Assembly (NCBI GenBank): GCA_900316515.1 | Contig: ONDE01000018.1 | Location: forward strand, 1 to 49,440 | Length of the DNA: 49,440 bases | Direction: 5' to 3' | DNA from: an uncultured Bacteroidales bacterium | Lineage (GTDB): Bacteria; Bacteroidota; Bacteroidia; Bacteroidales; P3 | Shown: piece after piece, positions 8,268 through 18,153 of the stretch | Layout of the letters: every line of letters begins with the position of its first letter | Position numbering within the stretch: the stretch's first letter is position 1 | Notes under the pieces: generated by a model | Told to the model about the DNA's origin: nothing | The model's input: the letters and a program-made list of their open reading frames with translations, nothing else | Databases searched by the model: none | Position numbers and translations under genes: made by a program

Positions 8268-8306
8268 ATGGCGTTAATGTAATGATTTTTGGTTCAGAAT
8301 TTCTAA

Positions 8307-9680
8307 TTATTTACTAGTTCTTTGCAGGTCCATCAGTCGGCGGCGGGCCACAACATACGTGGTGTGTCGGTCGGTGATGGCATTTTGCGCCTGCAACAGC
8401 AGGGCGTGAGCCTGTAGCACTTCGGCAATGGTCACAACCCCGGCTTCATAGTTGAGGGTGGCAAGCCGGTAGTTCTCTTGCGCTATATCAAGCGCCGCCG
8501 AGTCCGACTTCATCAGTATACCTGCATCCAGCATGTCGCTGTAGGCTTTCTCCTCCTCCAGCGACATCATTTTGCTGTAGTATTCCTGTTTGAGGCGTGC
8601 CTCCTGTATACGTATGTCGTGCTGTTTCAGCTTGTGAGAAGTCTCCAACCACCCTGTCAGAGGCACCGAGAGCGAAAGCAGCGCCACAGCATTGGCCGAG
8701 GGATCGGTCTTTATCAGGTTGCCATAATAGGCTGCTCCCATCAGCGTGAGTTGCGGCAACGCCTCGCCGAGGGTGAGCCTCCGTTGCAGTTGCTCGGCTT
8801 CCACACCAAGTTGCAGCAGTCGCGCCTCAGGCCGCAACGTGTCACCGACTGGCGAATACGAGAAGTCCGGCATCGACGGCATCTCAAACTGCGGGTCCAT
8901 GAACACCAATGTGTCACTGTAGTCTATGCCTATCTGGTTACAGAGCAGACGTTTCGAAAGACGTATGCCGCTGACAAGTTGCTGCTGGCTGGCGAGCATC
9001 TCGTTGCGTTTCAGCTGCAGTTGCAAGGCATCGGCGCGTGTCACGAGGCCGTTGCCCAGCGCCAGCTGTACCACGCGGTCGAGCGAGTCGATAAGGGTCA
9101 GTGCGGCAGTGACCGTAGCCACTTTCTGCTGCAACCCCGCAACGAGGTAGTATGTAGATTCTATATTCTCGACAACGTCGCGTATCTTCATATCCGACTG
9201 CAGTTCAGCAGCTTCCACTCCGAGGTTAGCCAATTTATTGCCAACAACGATACGACCACCAGCAAAAAGGGGCTGTACGGCAAGAACCGAACCACTTGCG
9301 CCCTTCTTCATCAGCGACAGTTCTTTCTTGATATCGGTCTCCGTAGAAACCAATTCATAGAGATCCATCAGCAATTGCCGCATGTCGTTCGACTGGATGT
9401 CTTCAATGCTGAAATGAATAAGTGGATTGACCGAATAGTAGCCCAAACCCGACAGATTCACCTGTGGGAAATATTTGGCGAACACCTGTCGCTTAACTTC
9501 GCGCGCATTTTCGATCTCCATCTGCGAGGTGCGTATCTCCACATTGTTGCGTCGCGCCAACGCCAAACAGCTGTCGAGCGTGAGTCCCTGAGCCTGTGCC
9601 GAACTGGACATTGACAATAATACACTGGGAATTATAACGGCGCAGAAAAAACTGAATAATATGTTGCCTATCGTTTTCAT
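8307..9680 (-). CDS. TolC-family outer membrane efflux protein
   Basis: A 457-residue protein with an N-terminal signal peptide (cleavage likely after SSAQA) and a mature part starting LTLDSCLALARRNN, the standard opening of TolC-type outer membrane factors. Two long helical repeats contain NVEIRTSQMEIENAREVK and later YRLATLNYEAGVVTIAEVL, the second being the typical C-terminal repeat signature. It should form the trimeric outer membrane channel of the pump encoded upstream. The gene begins 2 bp after the stop of the RND permease and is the last gene of the adaptor-permease-channel operon. Confidence 0.92.
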   Translation of the reverse strand: MKTIGNILFSFFCAVIIPSVLLSMSSSAQAQGLTLDSCLALARRNNVEIRTSQMEIENAREVKRQVFAKYFPQVNLSGLGYYSVNPLIHFSIEDIQSNDMRQLLMDLYELVSTETDIKKELSLMKKGASGSVLAVQPLFAGGRIVVGNKLANLGVEAAELQSDMKIRDVVENIESTYYLVAGLQQKVATVTAALTLIDSLDRVVQLALGNGLVTRADALQLQLKRNEMLASQQQLVSGIRLSKRLLCNQIGIDYSDTLVFMDPQFEMPSMPDFSYSPVGDTLRPEARLLQLGVEAEQLQRRLTLGEALPQLTLMGAAYYGNLIKTDPSANAVALLSLSVPLTGWLETSHKLKQHDIRIQEARLKQEYYSKMMSLEEEKAYSDMLDAGILMKSDSAALDIAQENYRLATLNYEAGVVTIAEVLQAHALLLQAQNAITDRHTTYVVARRRLMDLQRTSK

Positions 9681-9682
9681 TG

Positions 9683-12600
9683 CTATTTTTCTAATTTAAT
9701 CGGACGGAAGTTCTGTCGCTTTTTGTTCTCGAAGGCCACACAGTAGGCCACTGGCAGGATGGTGATAACAAGCGGCAGTGTGAATATCGTACCGAAACAT
9801 ATCACCACGCCCATCGGCATCCACAGCATGGTGCCAGCCAGTATCATGGGCACCACACCGATGGCCGTCGTGGCCGAGGTGAGGAAGATGGGCCGCATGC
9901 GTCGCAAGCCTGCCTGGTAGGCCGCCTCGGTGACCGACAGCAAGTCTTTGGTACGCAGTTCGGCCACATAGTCGTACATGATGATGGCATTGCGCACTAT
10001 GATGCCCACAAGCGAGATGAGGCCAAGCACTGCCGAAATCGAGAAGTCGAGTCCGAAGATCCACAACCCGAAGGTGGCGCCGAAGATGCAGAGCACCGAC
10101 ATCGAGATGGATAGCAGCGATATATTCAGCTTGCCGTAGTGGATGATAAGCACTATGAACATCACGAAGATGGCGGCTATAAAAGCCATTATAAGACTGG
10201 GGAGCAGGCTGGAAGAGAATGCATAGGCGCCGCCCGATTCGACGGTGACACCGTCAGGCAGCTCCATCTTGTCGAACTCGTGCTTTATTTTGTAGAACTC
10301 CCTTATCTGTCCGTGGCCAGGCATCACGTCGGCCGACACGGTGACGCAGCGCACTCCGTTGCGGTGTGGCATGTTGCTGTGATGGAACCGAGGATATATG
10401 TCGGCCACCTGGCGCAGCTGCACCCATGCCCCCGGCTGCGCACACGGCACCAGCAGGTCGCCCAGCGAGCCGTAGTCGATATTCTGCTTGCCCTCGGAAT
10501 AGATGGATATGGGTATATTGTAGTCGCCATCCCAGAGCGAGGATAGCGTGGTGCCCGACAAAGCAGTGCTCAGGTATACCGAGAGATTCGACTGTGTGAT
10601 GCCAAGCCTGTTGGCCACATCGGTTTTCAGCTCCACGTCCACCATTTCCTCCGTCTCATCGTAGTCGGAGTGGACATAGAACAAGTTGGGGTTCTGCTTC
10701 ATCAGCCGTAGCAGCGAATCGCGCACAGCCGCTATGTCTCCATAGTTGTCGCCTTTCACATAGAACTCTATCGGCGACAACACCGACTGGTAGTCCATCT
10801 GTTTGAACTTTATCTGTGCCTGCGGGAAGATGTTCTCGTAGCGCTGCGCATATTCGGCAATCAGTTCCTTCGTGGCGTCGTCGCCCGTTGTGTTGACGAT
10901 AAACTGCGCATAGTGGTCCGAGGCCAGCTGCGGGGCATAGGTCAAGTGGAATCGCGGCGACGACATGCCGACAAACGACGTGACGCTCTTCACCCGTTCG
11001 TCCTGGAGCAGCAAGGCAGACAGCGAGTCGGACACCCGCTCGGTCTCATCCAGCGACGAACTGGCAGCCATATGTATCTCCACAGCAAAGCTGTCGCGCT
11101 CAGCCTTGGGAAGTATCTGTATATTAATCTGTGTAAACAGGAACACTCCCACCACCACCAGCACGGCTCCGATGGCCAAGGTGAGTTTCTTGTGGCGGAA
11201 GCAAAATGCCAGCCGTTTCTCATAATTGCGTTGCATCCAGTCGAAGAAAGCATCCTGCACACGATCCAGACGGGTGGTCTTGTTCCCGTTCTTGATCATC
11301 TGCGACGAGATGTACGGGATAACCAGGATGGCATACAGGAAACTACAGGCCAAGGCGATCAGTATGGTCCACGGGAAGAGCTTGATGAAGTCGCCCATGA
11401 TGTTGTGCTTCATGATAGCCAATGCCGGGAAGAACATCATGGCTATGGAAGCTGTGGCAAAGAGCATCGAGTTGGAGAGCTTGCTGGTCGACACCACGGC
11501 CGCATACCAGCGCGAGTGGCCCGCCCGCAGCAGTTCGGTGTAGCCGTCGACGACCACCACCGAGTCGTCCACTATCATGCCAAGCACCGCTATCAGCGCC
11601 GCCAAGGTCACCGTGTTCAGCTCGAAGCCGATGAAGTACATTATTCCCAGCGTGGCGGCGATGCATATAGGCACCGACGTCGAACTCACCAGTGCTGTGC
11701 GCAGCGGGAAGAGCAACAGCATCACGAAGATGACTATCAGTATGGCCTCCAGCAGGTCTTTGAGGAAAGACCGCACCGAGCGGTCTACCACCTTGGGTTG
11801 GTCGGTGATACGGTGTATGTGGATGTCGGGCGTGATGCACGTCTCGAATTCGTCTATGATTTCCTCTACCTTGTTGCCGAATTTCACCACGTTGTTACCA
11901 GGCCTCATCTCTATCGAGAGCATGATGCAGCGGTTGTCCTTCACAGAATCGTCGCTGTATTTGATGTGGGGTTTCGACTCTTCGTAGCGCGACTCGATGG
12001 TGGCTACGTCGCGCAGTCGTAGCGTCTGCCCTGTCGCAGGATCGGCGAAGACCACCAGTTCGCTAAGCTCGTGCAGGTTGCCATAGGGTATGGTCACCTG
12101 GACCATGGCGCTGCCCTCGTCGTTGCTCAATTTACCCGATATGGTGCGGAAGCCATGCGATGCCAGCTCGGCCGACACCATGGCTGGCGAGATGGCATAC
12201 TGCGTCAGCTTCATCGGGTCCATGTGGACAGCTATCTCCTCCTTCTGGTCGCCCACAACGCTTATGCGGCCCATCTCCCTGATTCCACGCAGCCGCACCG
12301 ACAGCTGCTTGGCGACAGCCTCCAGCTCGCGTGGCGAGCGTTCGCCGCTCTCTATGGCCAGCAGCAGCGACGATGCATTGCCGAAGTCGTCTATCACAGC
12401 CGTCGCCGCCACACCCTGCGGCAAGTCGGTCAACCTGTACAGCGACAGGCCCTCGCGTATACGCGACCACGTAAGCTTGGGGTCGTCGTCCGAATGCACC
12501 AACGACACGAAGACATACAGCATTCCGTTCTGGCTGTAGGAGTAGGTGTTTTTCTTGTCAACATCGGTAAAGGTGAACAGAAACTCCTCCACCTTTCCCG

Positions 12601-12802
12601 CCACCTGCTCCTCAATCTCTTCGGCGGTGGCGCCAGGATACACCACAGCCACCACGCCCTGCTTTATCTTTACGGTCGGGAATTCGTTCTTGTTGAGGTT
12701 TGGCAACGCATAGATGCCTATGGCTATGGTTATTATTATCGAAAACGCAATCAGCGGGAAACTCCGCATCGCGCCTCCTATCATGTTCCTCCTCGATGCC
12801 AT
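9683..12802 (-). CDS. RND-family efflux permease (AcrB/MexB-like)
   Basis: A 1039-residue inner membrane proton-driven exporter. The N-terminal helix region (MRSFPLIAFSIIITIAIGIYAL) is followed by FPTVKIKQGVVAVVYPGATAEEIEE, typical of the RND first periplasmic loop. The TM4 proton-relay motif GMIVDDSVVVVD keeps both aspartates. The second half has RNAIIMYDYVAELR and the TM10-12 group LRRMRPIFLTSATTAIGVVPM. The length is that of complete RND pumps. The substrate is not predictable: the motifs suit the hydrophobe/amphiphile group rather than heavy-metal CzcA pumps, but this is inference. The start at 12802 lies 1 bp after the adaptor stop, so translation is probably coupled. Confidence 0.93.
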   Translation of the reverse strand: MASRRNMIGGAMRSFPLIAFSIIITIAIGIYALPNLNKNEFPTVKIKQGVVAVVYPGATAEEIEEQVAGKVEEFLFTFTDVDKKNTYSYSQNGMLYVFVSLVHSDDDPKLTWSRIREGLSLYRLTDLPQGVAATAVIDDFGNASSLLLAIESGERSPRELEAVAKQLSVRLRGIREMGRISVVGDQKEEIAVHMDPMKLTQYAISPAMVSAELASHGFRTISGKLSNDEGSAMVQVTIPYGNLHELSELVVFADPATGQTLRLRDVATIESRYEESKPHIKYSDDSVKDNRCIMLSIEMRPGNNVVKFGNKVEEIIDEFETCITPDIHIHRITDQPKVVDRSVRSFLKDLLEAILIVIFVMLLLFPLRTALVSSTSVPICIAATLGIMYFIGFELNTVTLAALIAVLGMIVDDSVVVVDGYTELLRAGHSRWYAAVVSTSKLSNSMLFATASIAMMFFPALAIMKHNIMGDFIKLFPWTILIALACSFLYAILVIPYISSQMIKNGNKTTRLDRVQDAFFDWMQRNYEKRLAFCFRHKKLTLAIGAVLVVVGVFLFTQINIQILPKAERDSFAVEIHMAASSSLDETERVSDSLSALLLQDERVKSVTSFVGMSSPRFHLTYAPQLASDHYAQFIVNTTGDDATKELIAEYAQRYENIFPQAQIKFKQMDYQSVLSPIEFYVKGDNYGDIAAVRDSLLRLMKQNPNLFYVHSDYDETEEMVDVELKTDVANRLGITQSNLSVYLSTALSGTTLSSLWDGDYNIPISIYSEGKQNIDYGSLGDLLVPCAQPGAWVQLRQVADIYPRFHHSNMPHRNGVRCVTVSADVMPGHGQIREFYKIKHEFDKMELPDGVTVESGGAYAFSSSLLPSLIMAFIAAIFVMFIVLIIHYGKLNISLLSISMSVLCIFGATFGLWIFGLDFSISAVLGLISLVGIIVRNAIIMYDYVAELRTKDLLSVTEAAYQAGLRRMRPIFLTSATTAIGVVPMILAGTMLWMPMGVVICFGTIFTLPLVITILPVAYCVAFENKKRQNFRPIKLEK

Positions 12803-12803
12803 A

Positions 12804-13838
12804 TCACTTACTGCTTACGGTTTTTACTTTGGCACCGGTATATAGCTTCTGGTTGCCGGCAGTAACTATCGTGTCGCCGGCGGCAAGACCTTCCTTCACC
12901 ACCACTCCGTTGCGTATGAAGTCGCCAACCACGACGGTGCGATGTTCTGCCCTGCCGTTCTTCACCACCCACAGCACCGTGCCTTCGGGCATCGTAAGCA
13001 GACAGTCGCTGGGCACCACAATGCCGCCCACGGAGTTCAGCTTTACCTTCACCTTGGCCACCATGTCGGGCAGCAGGTTCTCCACATTGCCCGACACCAC
13101 CGAGGCGAAGACCTTGTAGGTATGCCCCAGCGGATTGGCGCTTAGGCTCTTGTCACTTATGCGCAACGACAAAGGTTCGTTGCCCAAAGCAGGCACCACG
13201 GCGGTGGCCGCGTCGCTGACATTTATCTGTGATATCTCCTGTTCGGGGACTGAGAACTGTACCCGCAGGCGCTTCAGGTCGAGCACACGGGCGAACACCT
13301 CGCCCGGACGCATCTCCTGTCCCACATGGTAGGTGCCGCACGACACCACGCCGCCAAACGGTGCCCGAAGAGAACAATTTTCCAAATGCTTGCGAGAGCT
13401 CACCTCGCTCTGGCGAGCCTTCTCCAGATTGGTCTCCATCTCCACCCATTTCACCTCACTTATGCCGCCCTCGCGGTGCACAGCCTCCAGACGACGGTAG
13501 GCATCCTCGGCCTGACGCAGTGTAGCCAGCGAAGCGGAATGCATGCTCTGTGCCGTGGTGGCATCGACCTCGGCCAGCAGCTGCCCTTGCACCACACGGT
13601 CGCCGTTCTTCACGGCCGTCTTGGTCAGCGTGCCACCAAGCGGGAACGAGAGCGTCACCTCCTGCTCCGAGCCTATGTCGCCAACATAGTTGCGCTCGGT
13701 CATATTGTCGGCATCGCCAACGACGAGAGTCTCAACAATTATCGAGTCCGTCCATCCCGACGGCACCTTGTTCTTGCCGCCGCAGGAACATAATAGCGTC
13801 GCCGCCACAAACAAAAAGACAATATAAGCATCCTTCAT
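12804..13838 (-). CDS. RND efflux periplasmic adaptor lipoprotein
   Basis: A 344-residue membrane fusion protein and the first gene of the operon. The lipobox TLLCSC follows a short hydrophobic signal, so the protein is anchored by lipid. The barrel-sandwich (lipoyl-like) halves are visible as GGTLTKTAVKNGDRVVQGQLLAEVD and, after the alpha-hairpin LRQAEDAYRRLEAVHREGG, LRAPFGGVVS with the V-G-Q-E turn. Beta-barrel and membrane-proximal domains follow (LRVQFSVPEQEI; VPSDCLLTMPEGTVLWVV; EGLAAGDTIVTAGNQKL). It links the inner membrane pump to the TolC-like channel encoded downstream. Confidence 0.92.
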   Translation of the reverse strand: MKDAYIVFLFVAATLLCSCGGKNKVPSGWTDSIIVETLVVGDADNMTERNYVGDIGSEQEVTLSFPLGGTLTKTAVKNGDRVVQGQLLAEVDATTAQSMHSASLATLRQAEDAYRRLEAVHREGGISEVKWVEMETNLEKARQSEVSSRKHLENCSLRAPFGGVVSCGTYHVGQEMRPGEVFARVLDLKRLRVQFSVPEQEISQINVSDAATAVVPALGNEPLSLRISDKSLSANPLGHTYKVFASVVSGNVENLLPDMVAKVKVKLNSVGGIVVPSDCLLTMPEGTVLWVVKNGRAEHRTVVVGDFIRNGVVVKEGLAAGDTIVTAGNQKLYTGAKVKTVSSK

Positions 13839-13902
13839 ATTCTGGAGTTTTTTATCTAGTTTTCAAGCTCTTCTTGCTGTTTTTAAAGATTATATCAAGG
13901 TA

Positions 13903-13933
13903 CAAAGATACAACTTTTTTTCAATGCATAAAA
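13903..13933 (-). promoter_or_regulatory. Promoter of the RND efflux operon
   Basis: On the minus strand TATCTTTG (13910-13903) is a perfect Bacteroidota -7 box; a TTTT at 13933-13930, 19 bp upstream, is a weak -33 element. About 60 bp separate it from the adaptor ATG. The 297-bp gap 13839-14135 is divergent and also holds the dnaE promoter. Confidence 0.6.
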
Positions 13934-14044
13934 GTGATAAAATCTGCACATTTCTGCAAAGCAGGAGAATCAGACCGAATTGAGCGACATTCATAACAGG
14001 GAAAAATAGTTTTCAACAATAGTCTTAGGTTGAAAAAAAAAGTG

Positions 14045-14052
14045 TAATTTTG
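14045..14052 (+). promoter_or_regulatory. Candidate dnaE promoter (-7 box)
   Basis: TAATTTTG matches the TAnnTTTG -7 consensus. No clear -33 element was found. It would give a leader of about 75-80 nt before the dnaE ATG at 14136. Confidence 0.45.
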
Positions 14053-14135
14053 TAGCACCTTTTCGACCCGAGGTTTCAGGTTTAGGATTTAATGTATAGT
14101 TAGTTACTCCTTTCATCGTATAAAAAGATAGCACA

Positions 14136-17100
14136 ATGCCCCAGTTCACCCACCTGCATGTGCACTCGCACTACTCAATGCTCGACGGCATGTCGAAGAT
14201 TCCCGACCTCATAGCCAAAGCAAAGCGCTGCGGCATGTACGCCATGGCCCTCACCGACCACGGCAATATGTTCGGCATCAAAGACTTCCTCGATACAGCG
14301 AACAAGGAGAACGGCAAGGTGAAAGGAAAAATCAAGGAACTGGAGGCTCAAATCGAGGAGGTTGAGAAGACCTACGGCGACACCAGCGTGCCCGAAGGCA
14401 CACCGAGCCTGAGCCAACTGCGCGAGGAGGTGGAGAAACTGAAAGGACAGTTCTTCAAACCTATCGTGGGCACCGAAGCCTATTGTGCACGCCGCACTCT
14501 CTACGACAAGGACAAGAACCTCAAGGAAATCAACCCCGAGACAGGACGCGAGCGTATTGTTGACAGCAGCGGCTACCACCTCATTCTCCTCGCCAAGAAC
14601 CTCAAAGGCTACCACTCGCTGTGCAAGCTGGCATCCATCGCCTATACCGACGGTTTCTACAACCGGCCCCGTATCGACCACAACGTGCTGAAGCAGTACC
14701 ACGAGGGGCTTATCTGCAGTTCGGCATGCATAGGCGGCGAGATACCGCAGCTGATAATGGCCGGCAAGATAAAGGAAGCCGAAGAGGCGGTGCTGTGGTT
14801 CAAGGAGGTGTTCGGCGACGACTACTACATCGAGTTGATGCGCCACAAGACCGACAAGCCCAACGCCAACTACCAGACCTACGAACTGCAGCAGAAGATC
14901 AACCCGGTGCTGATAGAGCTCGCACGCAAGCACAATATCAAGATTATTGCCACCAACGACGCCCACTTCGTCGAAGAGGAGCACGGCGAAGCGCACGACC
15001 ACCTCATCTGTCTGGCTACTCAGAAGGACTACGACGACCCCAACCGCATGCACTACACCAAGCAGGAATGGCTGAAGAGTCCCGAGGAGATGGCCGCCAT
15101 CTTCGACGACCTGCCCGAGGCATTGGAGAACACCATGGAGATTGCCGACAAGGTGGAGGTGTACAGCATCGACAGCGACCCACTGATGCCGGTATTCCCC
15201 ATACCCGAGAGCTTCGGCAACGAAGAGCAGTGGCGCGAGAAATACACAGAAGAGGATCTCTTCAACGAGTTCACCCGCAACGAGAAGGGCGAGGTGGTGA
15301 TGAGCCAGGAAGCCGCCGAGAAAAAGATAAAGAAGCTGGGCGGCTACAACAAACTCTACCGCATAAAGTTCGAGGCCGACTATCTGGAGCATCTAGTGTG
15401 GGAAGGCGCACGGAAGCGCTATCTAAGTGGCGATTGGCAAGCGGAGAGTGGCAGTTGGACCGACGCTGAAATCAAGGATGCGTTGATCGAAGAGGTGCGC
15501 GAGCGCATCATCTTCGAGCTGCACACCATCAAGACCATGGGCTTCCCTGGCTATTTCCTTATAGTGAGCGACTACATACGCGCGGCGCGCGAAGAGTTGG
15601 GAGTCAGCGTAGGGCCGGGACGCGGCAGCGCGGCAGGAAGCGTGGTGGCCTACTGCCTCTGGATTACCGACCTCGACCCCCTGCGCTACGACCTGCTGTT
15701 CGAGCGCTTCCTCAACCCCGACCGCATCTCGCTGCCCGATATCGACGTCGACTTCGACGACGCCGGACGCGGCAAGGTGCTCGAATGGGTGACGCACAAA
15801 TATGGCAAAGAACGCGTGGCACATATCATCACCTACGGCACCATGGCCACCAAGAGCTCCATAGCCGACGTGGGGCGTGTGGAGAAGATACCTCTGAACA
15901 CCGTCAACCAACTCAAGGGCTATATCCCCGACCGCGGTTTTCCCGACAATGTCAAAGACGAGAAAGGCAAATCGCCGAAGGTGAACCTCAAGAACTGCTA
16001 CAAATATGTGCCCGAACTCAAGAGCATCATGGAGAATGGTCCCGACGACCTGAAGCAGATGCTCACCTATGCCGAAGAACTTGAGGACACCAACCGCCAG
16101 ATAGGCATCCACGCCTGTGGCGTCATCATCGGCTCGCAAGACATCACCAATGTCGCTCCCGTCTGCGTCATCAACGACAAGGACAGCGGCGAGGATGTGC
16201 TGGTGACACAGTACGACGGCCACGTGGTGGAAAACGTGGGCCTCATCAAGATGGACTTCCTGGGGCTCAAGAACCTCACCATCATAAAGAACTGTGTGCG
16301 CATGGTAAAGAAACGCACCGGCGAGGATGTCGACGTCGACCATCTGCCACTCGACGACGAGCTCACCTACAAGCTATTCTGCGAGGGCAACACCGTCGGC
16401 GTGTTCCAGTTTGAAAGTGCCGGCATGCAGAAATACCTGCGGGAGCTGCAGCCGCATGTCATCGACGACCTCATAGCCATGAACGCCCTCTACCGACCGG
16501 GTCCCATGGACAATATACCCGAATTCATCGACCGCAAGCAGGGCCGCAAACCCATCGAGTACGACCTGCCAGTGATGGAGAAATACCTCAAAGACACCTA
16601 CGGCATCACCGTGTACCAGGAGCAGGTCATGCTCCTGAGCCGCCTGCTGGCGGGCTTCACTCGCGGCCAGAGTGACACCTTGCGCAAGGCCATGGGCAAG
16701 AAACAGATTGACAAGATGAATGAGCTGGAGGTGCTCTTCTATGAAGGCGGCGAGAAAAACGGCCACCCCAAGGAGACCCTCTCCAAGATATGGGAGGAAT
16801 GGAAGAAGTTCGCCTCCTACGCCTTCAACAAGAGCCACGCGGCTTGCTATTCGTGGGTGGCTTACCAGACAGCCTACCTCAAAGCCCATTACCCTGCCGA
16901 ATATATGGCTGCCGTGATGACCTCGGCACAGACCGACATCAGCCGTGTGCGCGAGCTTATGGACGACTGCAGGAAGCAGGGCGTCGAGGTGGCCGCGCCA
17001 AGCGTCAACGAGTCGGAGCTCGACTTCAGCGTCGACCGCGACGGCAAGATACGCTTCGGCATGCAGGCCATCAGCGGCATGGGCGAAGCCGCCTCGTCGG

Positions 17101-18101
17101 TAATCATCGCTGAGCGCGAGAAGAACGGTCCCTACAAGGACATCTTCGACTTCTTGGAGCGCGTCGATATGCACGCCGTGAACAAGAAAAACATGGAGGT
17201 GCTGGTAAAAGCCGGTGCCTTCGACGGCGTGGGCGACATGCACCGCGCACAATATTTCCACAAGGCCGACGCTGCCGAAGCGACGCCCACCTACCTCGAC
17301 CAGCTGGTGCGCTGGGCCATCCGCCGCCAGGACAACGCCGGGTCGGCACAGATGAGCATCTTCGACATGAGCAGCGAGCTGGCCGAAGAGGACCACCCAC
17401 CGGTGCCGTTTGCACAGCCATGGAACAACATAGAACGTTGCCGCCACGAAAAGGAGGTTATCAGCACCTACCTCAGCGGACACCCGCTCGACGACTTCCG
17501 CTACGAGATGCGGCTCATGACCAACACCACCGTGGAGCAGCTGGGCAACCTCGAGGCGCTGGCTGGCAAAGAGGTGAAGTTCGGTGGCATGGTGTCAGGT
17601 GTCAAGGAGATGCTAAGCCGCAAAGGCGAACAGTTCGGCAGCATGGTCATCGACGACTACAGCGGCAGCTATGAGCTGCGTCTCTTCGGCGACGAATACC
17701 TGGCCTTCAAGAGCTTCTTCACCGACAACACATTCGTCTACTGCCGTGCCAAGGTCAACTCGCGCAAGTATACCGACAAGAGCGGCAACGAACGCACCTA
17801 TACCAGTCTGAAGATCCTCACCATGCTATACCTTGGCGGCGTGCTCGACAAGTTCTCGTCGCACCTCAACTTCAAGGTAAAACTCGATGACATCGACGAA
17901 GCCTTCTGTAAAGACATAGAGAAACTGGCCAAGAAGCATAAAGGCACGGTACCGTTGCGAGCCACCGTCGTCGACACCGCACAAGGGCTCTCGCTGACCA
18001 TGAACACCCGCGAGTTGAAGGTGAAAGTGCGCGACATAATCCCGCTGCTGGAACAAGTCAACGGCGTCTACGACATCCAACCCTGCATAAAAACCGCCTA
18101 A
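14136..18101 (+). CDS. dnaE: DNA polymerase III alpha subunit
   Basis: A 1321-residue replicative DNA polymerase. The PHP domain opens with HLHVHSHYSMLDG (residues 6-18) and has LTDHGNMFGIKDF. A highly charged, lysine/glutamate-rich insertion follows (about residues 55-108) before PIVGTEAYCARRTL. The polymerase palm carries GPGRGSAAGS and the catalytic PDIDVDF with aspartates at 535, 537 and 539. Later marks are NALYRPGPMDNIPEFIDRK, KSHAACYSWVAYQTAYLKAHYP, a helix-hairpin-helix region and an OB-fold part (EVKFGGMVSGVKEM). A short segment SGDWQAESGSW (around residues 432-442) is encoded by a 7-bp array and looks like an added loop. It is probably the first gene of a unit with the GSCFA gene. 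Confidence 0.96.
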   Translation: MPQFTHLHVHSHYSMLDGMSKIPDLIAKAKRCGMYAMALTDHGNMFGIKDFLDTANKENGKVKGKIKELEAQIEEVEKTYGDTSVPEGTPSLSQLREEVEKLKGQFFKPIVGTEAYCARRTLYDKDKNLKEINPETGRERIVDSSGYHLILLAKNLKGYHSLCKLASIAYTDGFYNRPRIDHNVLKQYHEGLICSSACIGGEIPQLIMAGKIKEAEEAVLWFKEVFGDDYYIELMRHKTDKPNANYQTYELQQKINPVLIELARKHNIKIIATNDAHFVEEEHGEAHDHLICLATQKDYDDPNRMHYTKQEWLKSPEEMAAIFDDLPEALENTMEIADKVEVYSIDSDPLMPVFPIPESFGNEEQWREKYTEEDLFNEFTRNEKGEVVMSQEAAEKKIKKLGGYNKLYRIKFEADYLEHLVWEGARKRYLSGDWQAESGSWTDAEIKDALIEEVRERIIFELHTIKTMGFPGYFLIVSDYIRAAREELGVSVGPGRGSAAGSVVAYCLWITDLDPLRYDLLFERFLNPDRISLPDIDVDFDDAGRGKVLEWVTHKYGKERVAHIITYGTMATKSSIADVGRVEKIPLNTVNQLKGYIPDRGFPDNVKDEKGKSPKVNLKNCYKYVPELKSIMENGPDDLKQMLTYAEELEDTNRQIGIHACGVIIGSQDITNVAPVCVINDKDSGEDVLVTQYDGHVVENVGLIKMDFLGLKNLTIIKNCVRMVKKRTGEDVDVDHLPLDDELTYKLFCEGNTVGVFQFESAGMQKYLRELQPHVIDDLIAMNALYRPGPMDNIPEFIDRKQGRKPIEYDLPVMEKYLKDTYGITVYQEQVMLLSRLLAGFTRGQSDTLRKAMGKKQIDKMNELEVLFYEGGEKNGHPKETLSKIWEEWKKFASYAFNKSHAACYSWVAYQTAYLKAHYPAEYMAAVMTSAQTDISRVRELMDDCRKQGVEVAAPSVNESELDFSVDRDGKIRFGMQAISGMGEAASSVIIAEREKNGPYKDIFDFLERVDMHAVNKKNMEVLVKAGAFDGVGDMHRAQYFHKADAAEATPTYLDQLVRWAIRRQDNAGSAQMSIFDMSSELAEEDHPPVPFAQPWNNIERCRHEKEVISTYLSGHPLDDFRYEMRLMTNTTVEQLGNLEALAGKEVKFGGMVSGVKEMLSRKGEQFGSMVIDDYSGSYELRLFGDEYLAFKSFFTDNTFVYCRAKVNSRKYTDKSGNERTYTSLKILTMLYLGGVLDKFSSHLNFKVKLDDIDEAFCKDIEKLAKKHKGTVPLRATVVDTAQGLSLTMNTRELKVKVRDIIPLLEQVNGVYDIQPCIKTA
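15425..15459 (+). repeat. Degenerate 7-bp periodic array inside dnaE
   Basis: Five units of seven bases: AAGTGGC, GATTGGC, AAGCGGA, GAGTGGC, AGTTGGA. They encode the W- and S-rich loop LSGDWQAESGSW between the PHP/palm-proximal region (WEGARKRY) and the conserved ERIIFELHTIKTMGFPGY block. Confidence 0.65.
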
Positions 18102-18153
18102 CCCCTATCCCGCTACCTGCTAACCGCTAATCACCATCCACAATAGCCCACCC

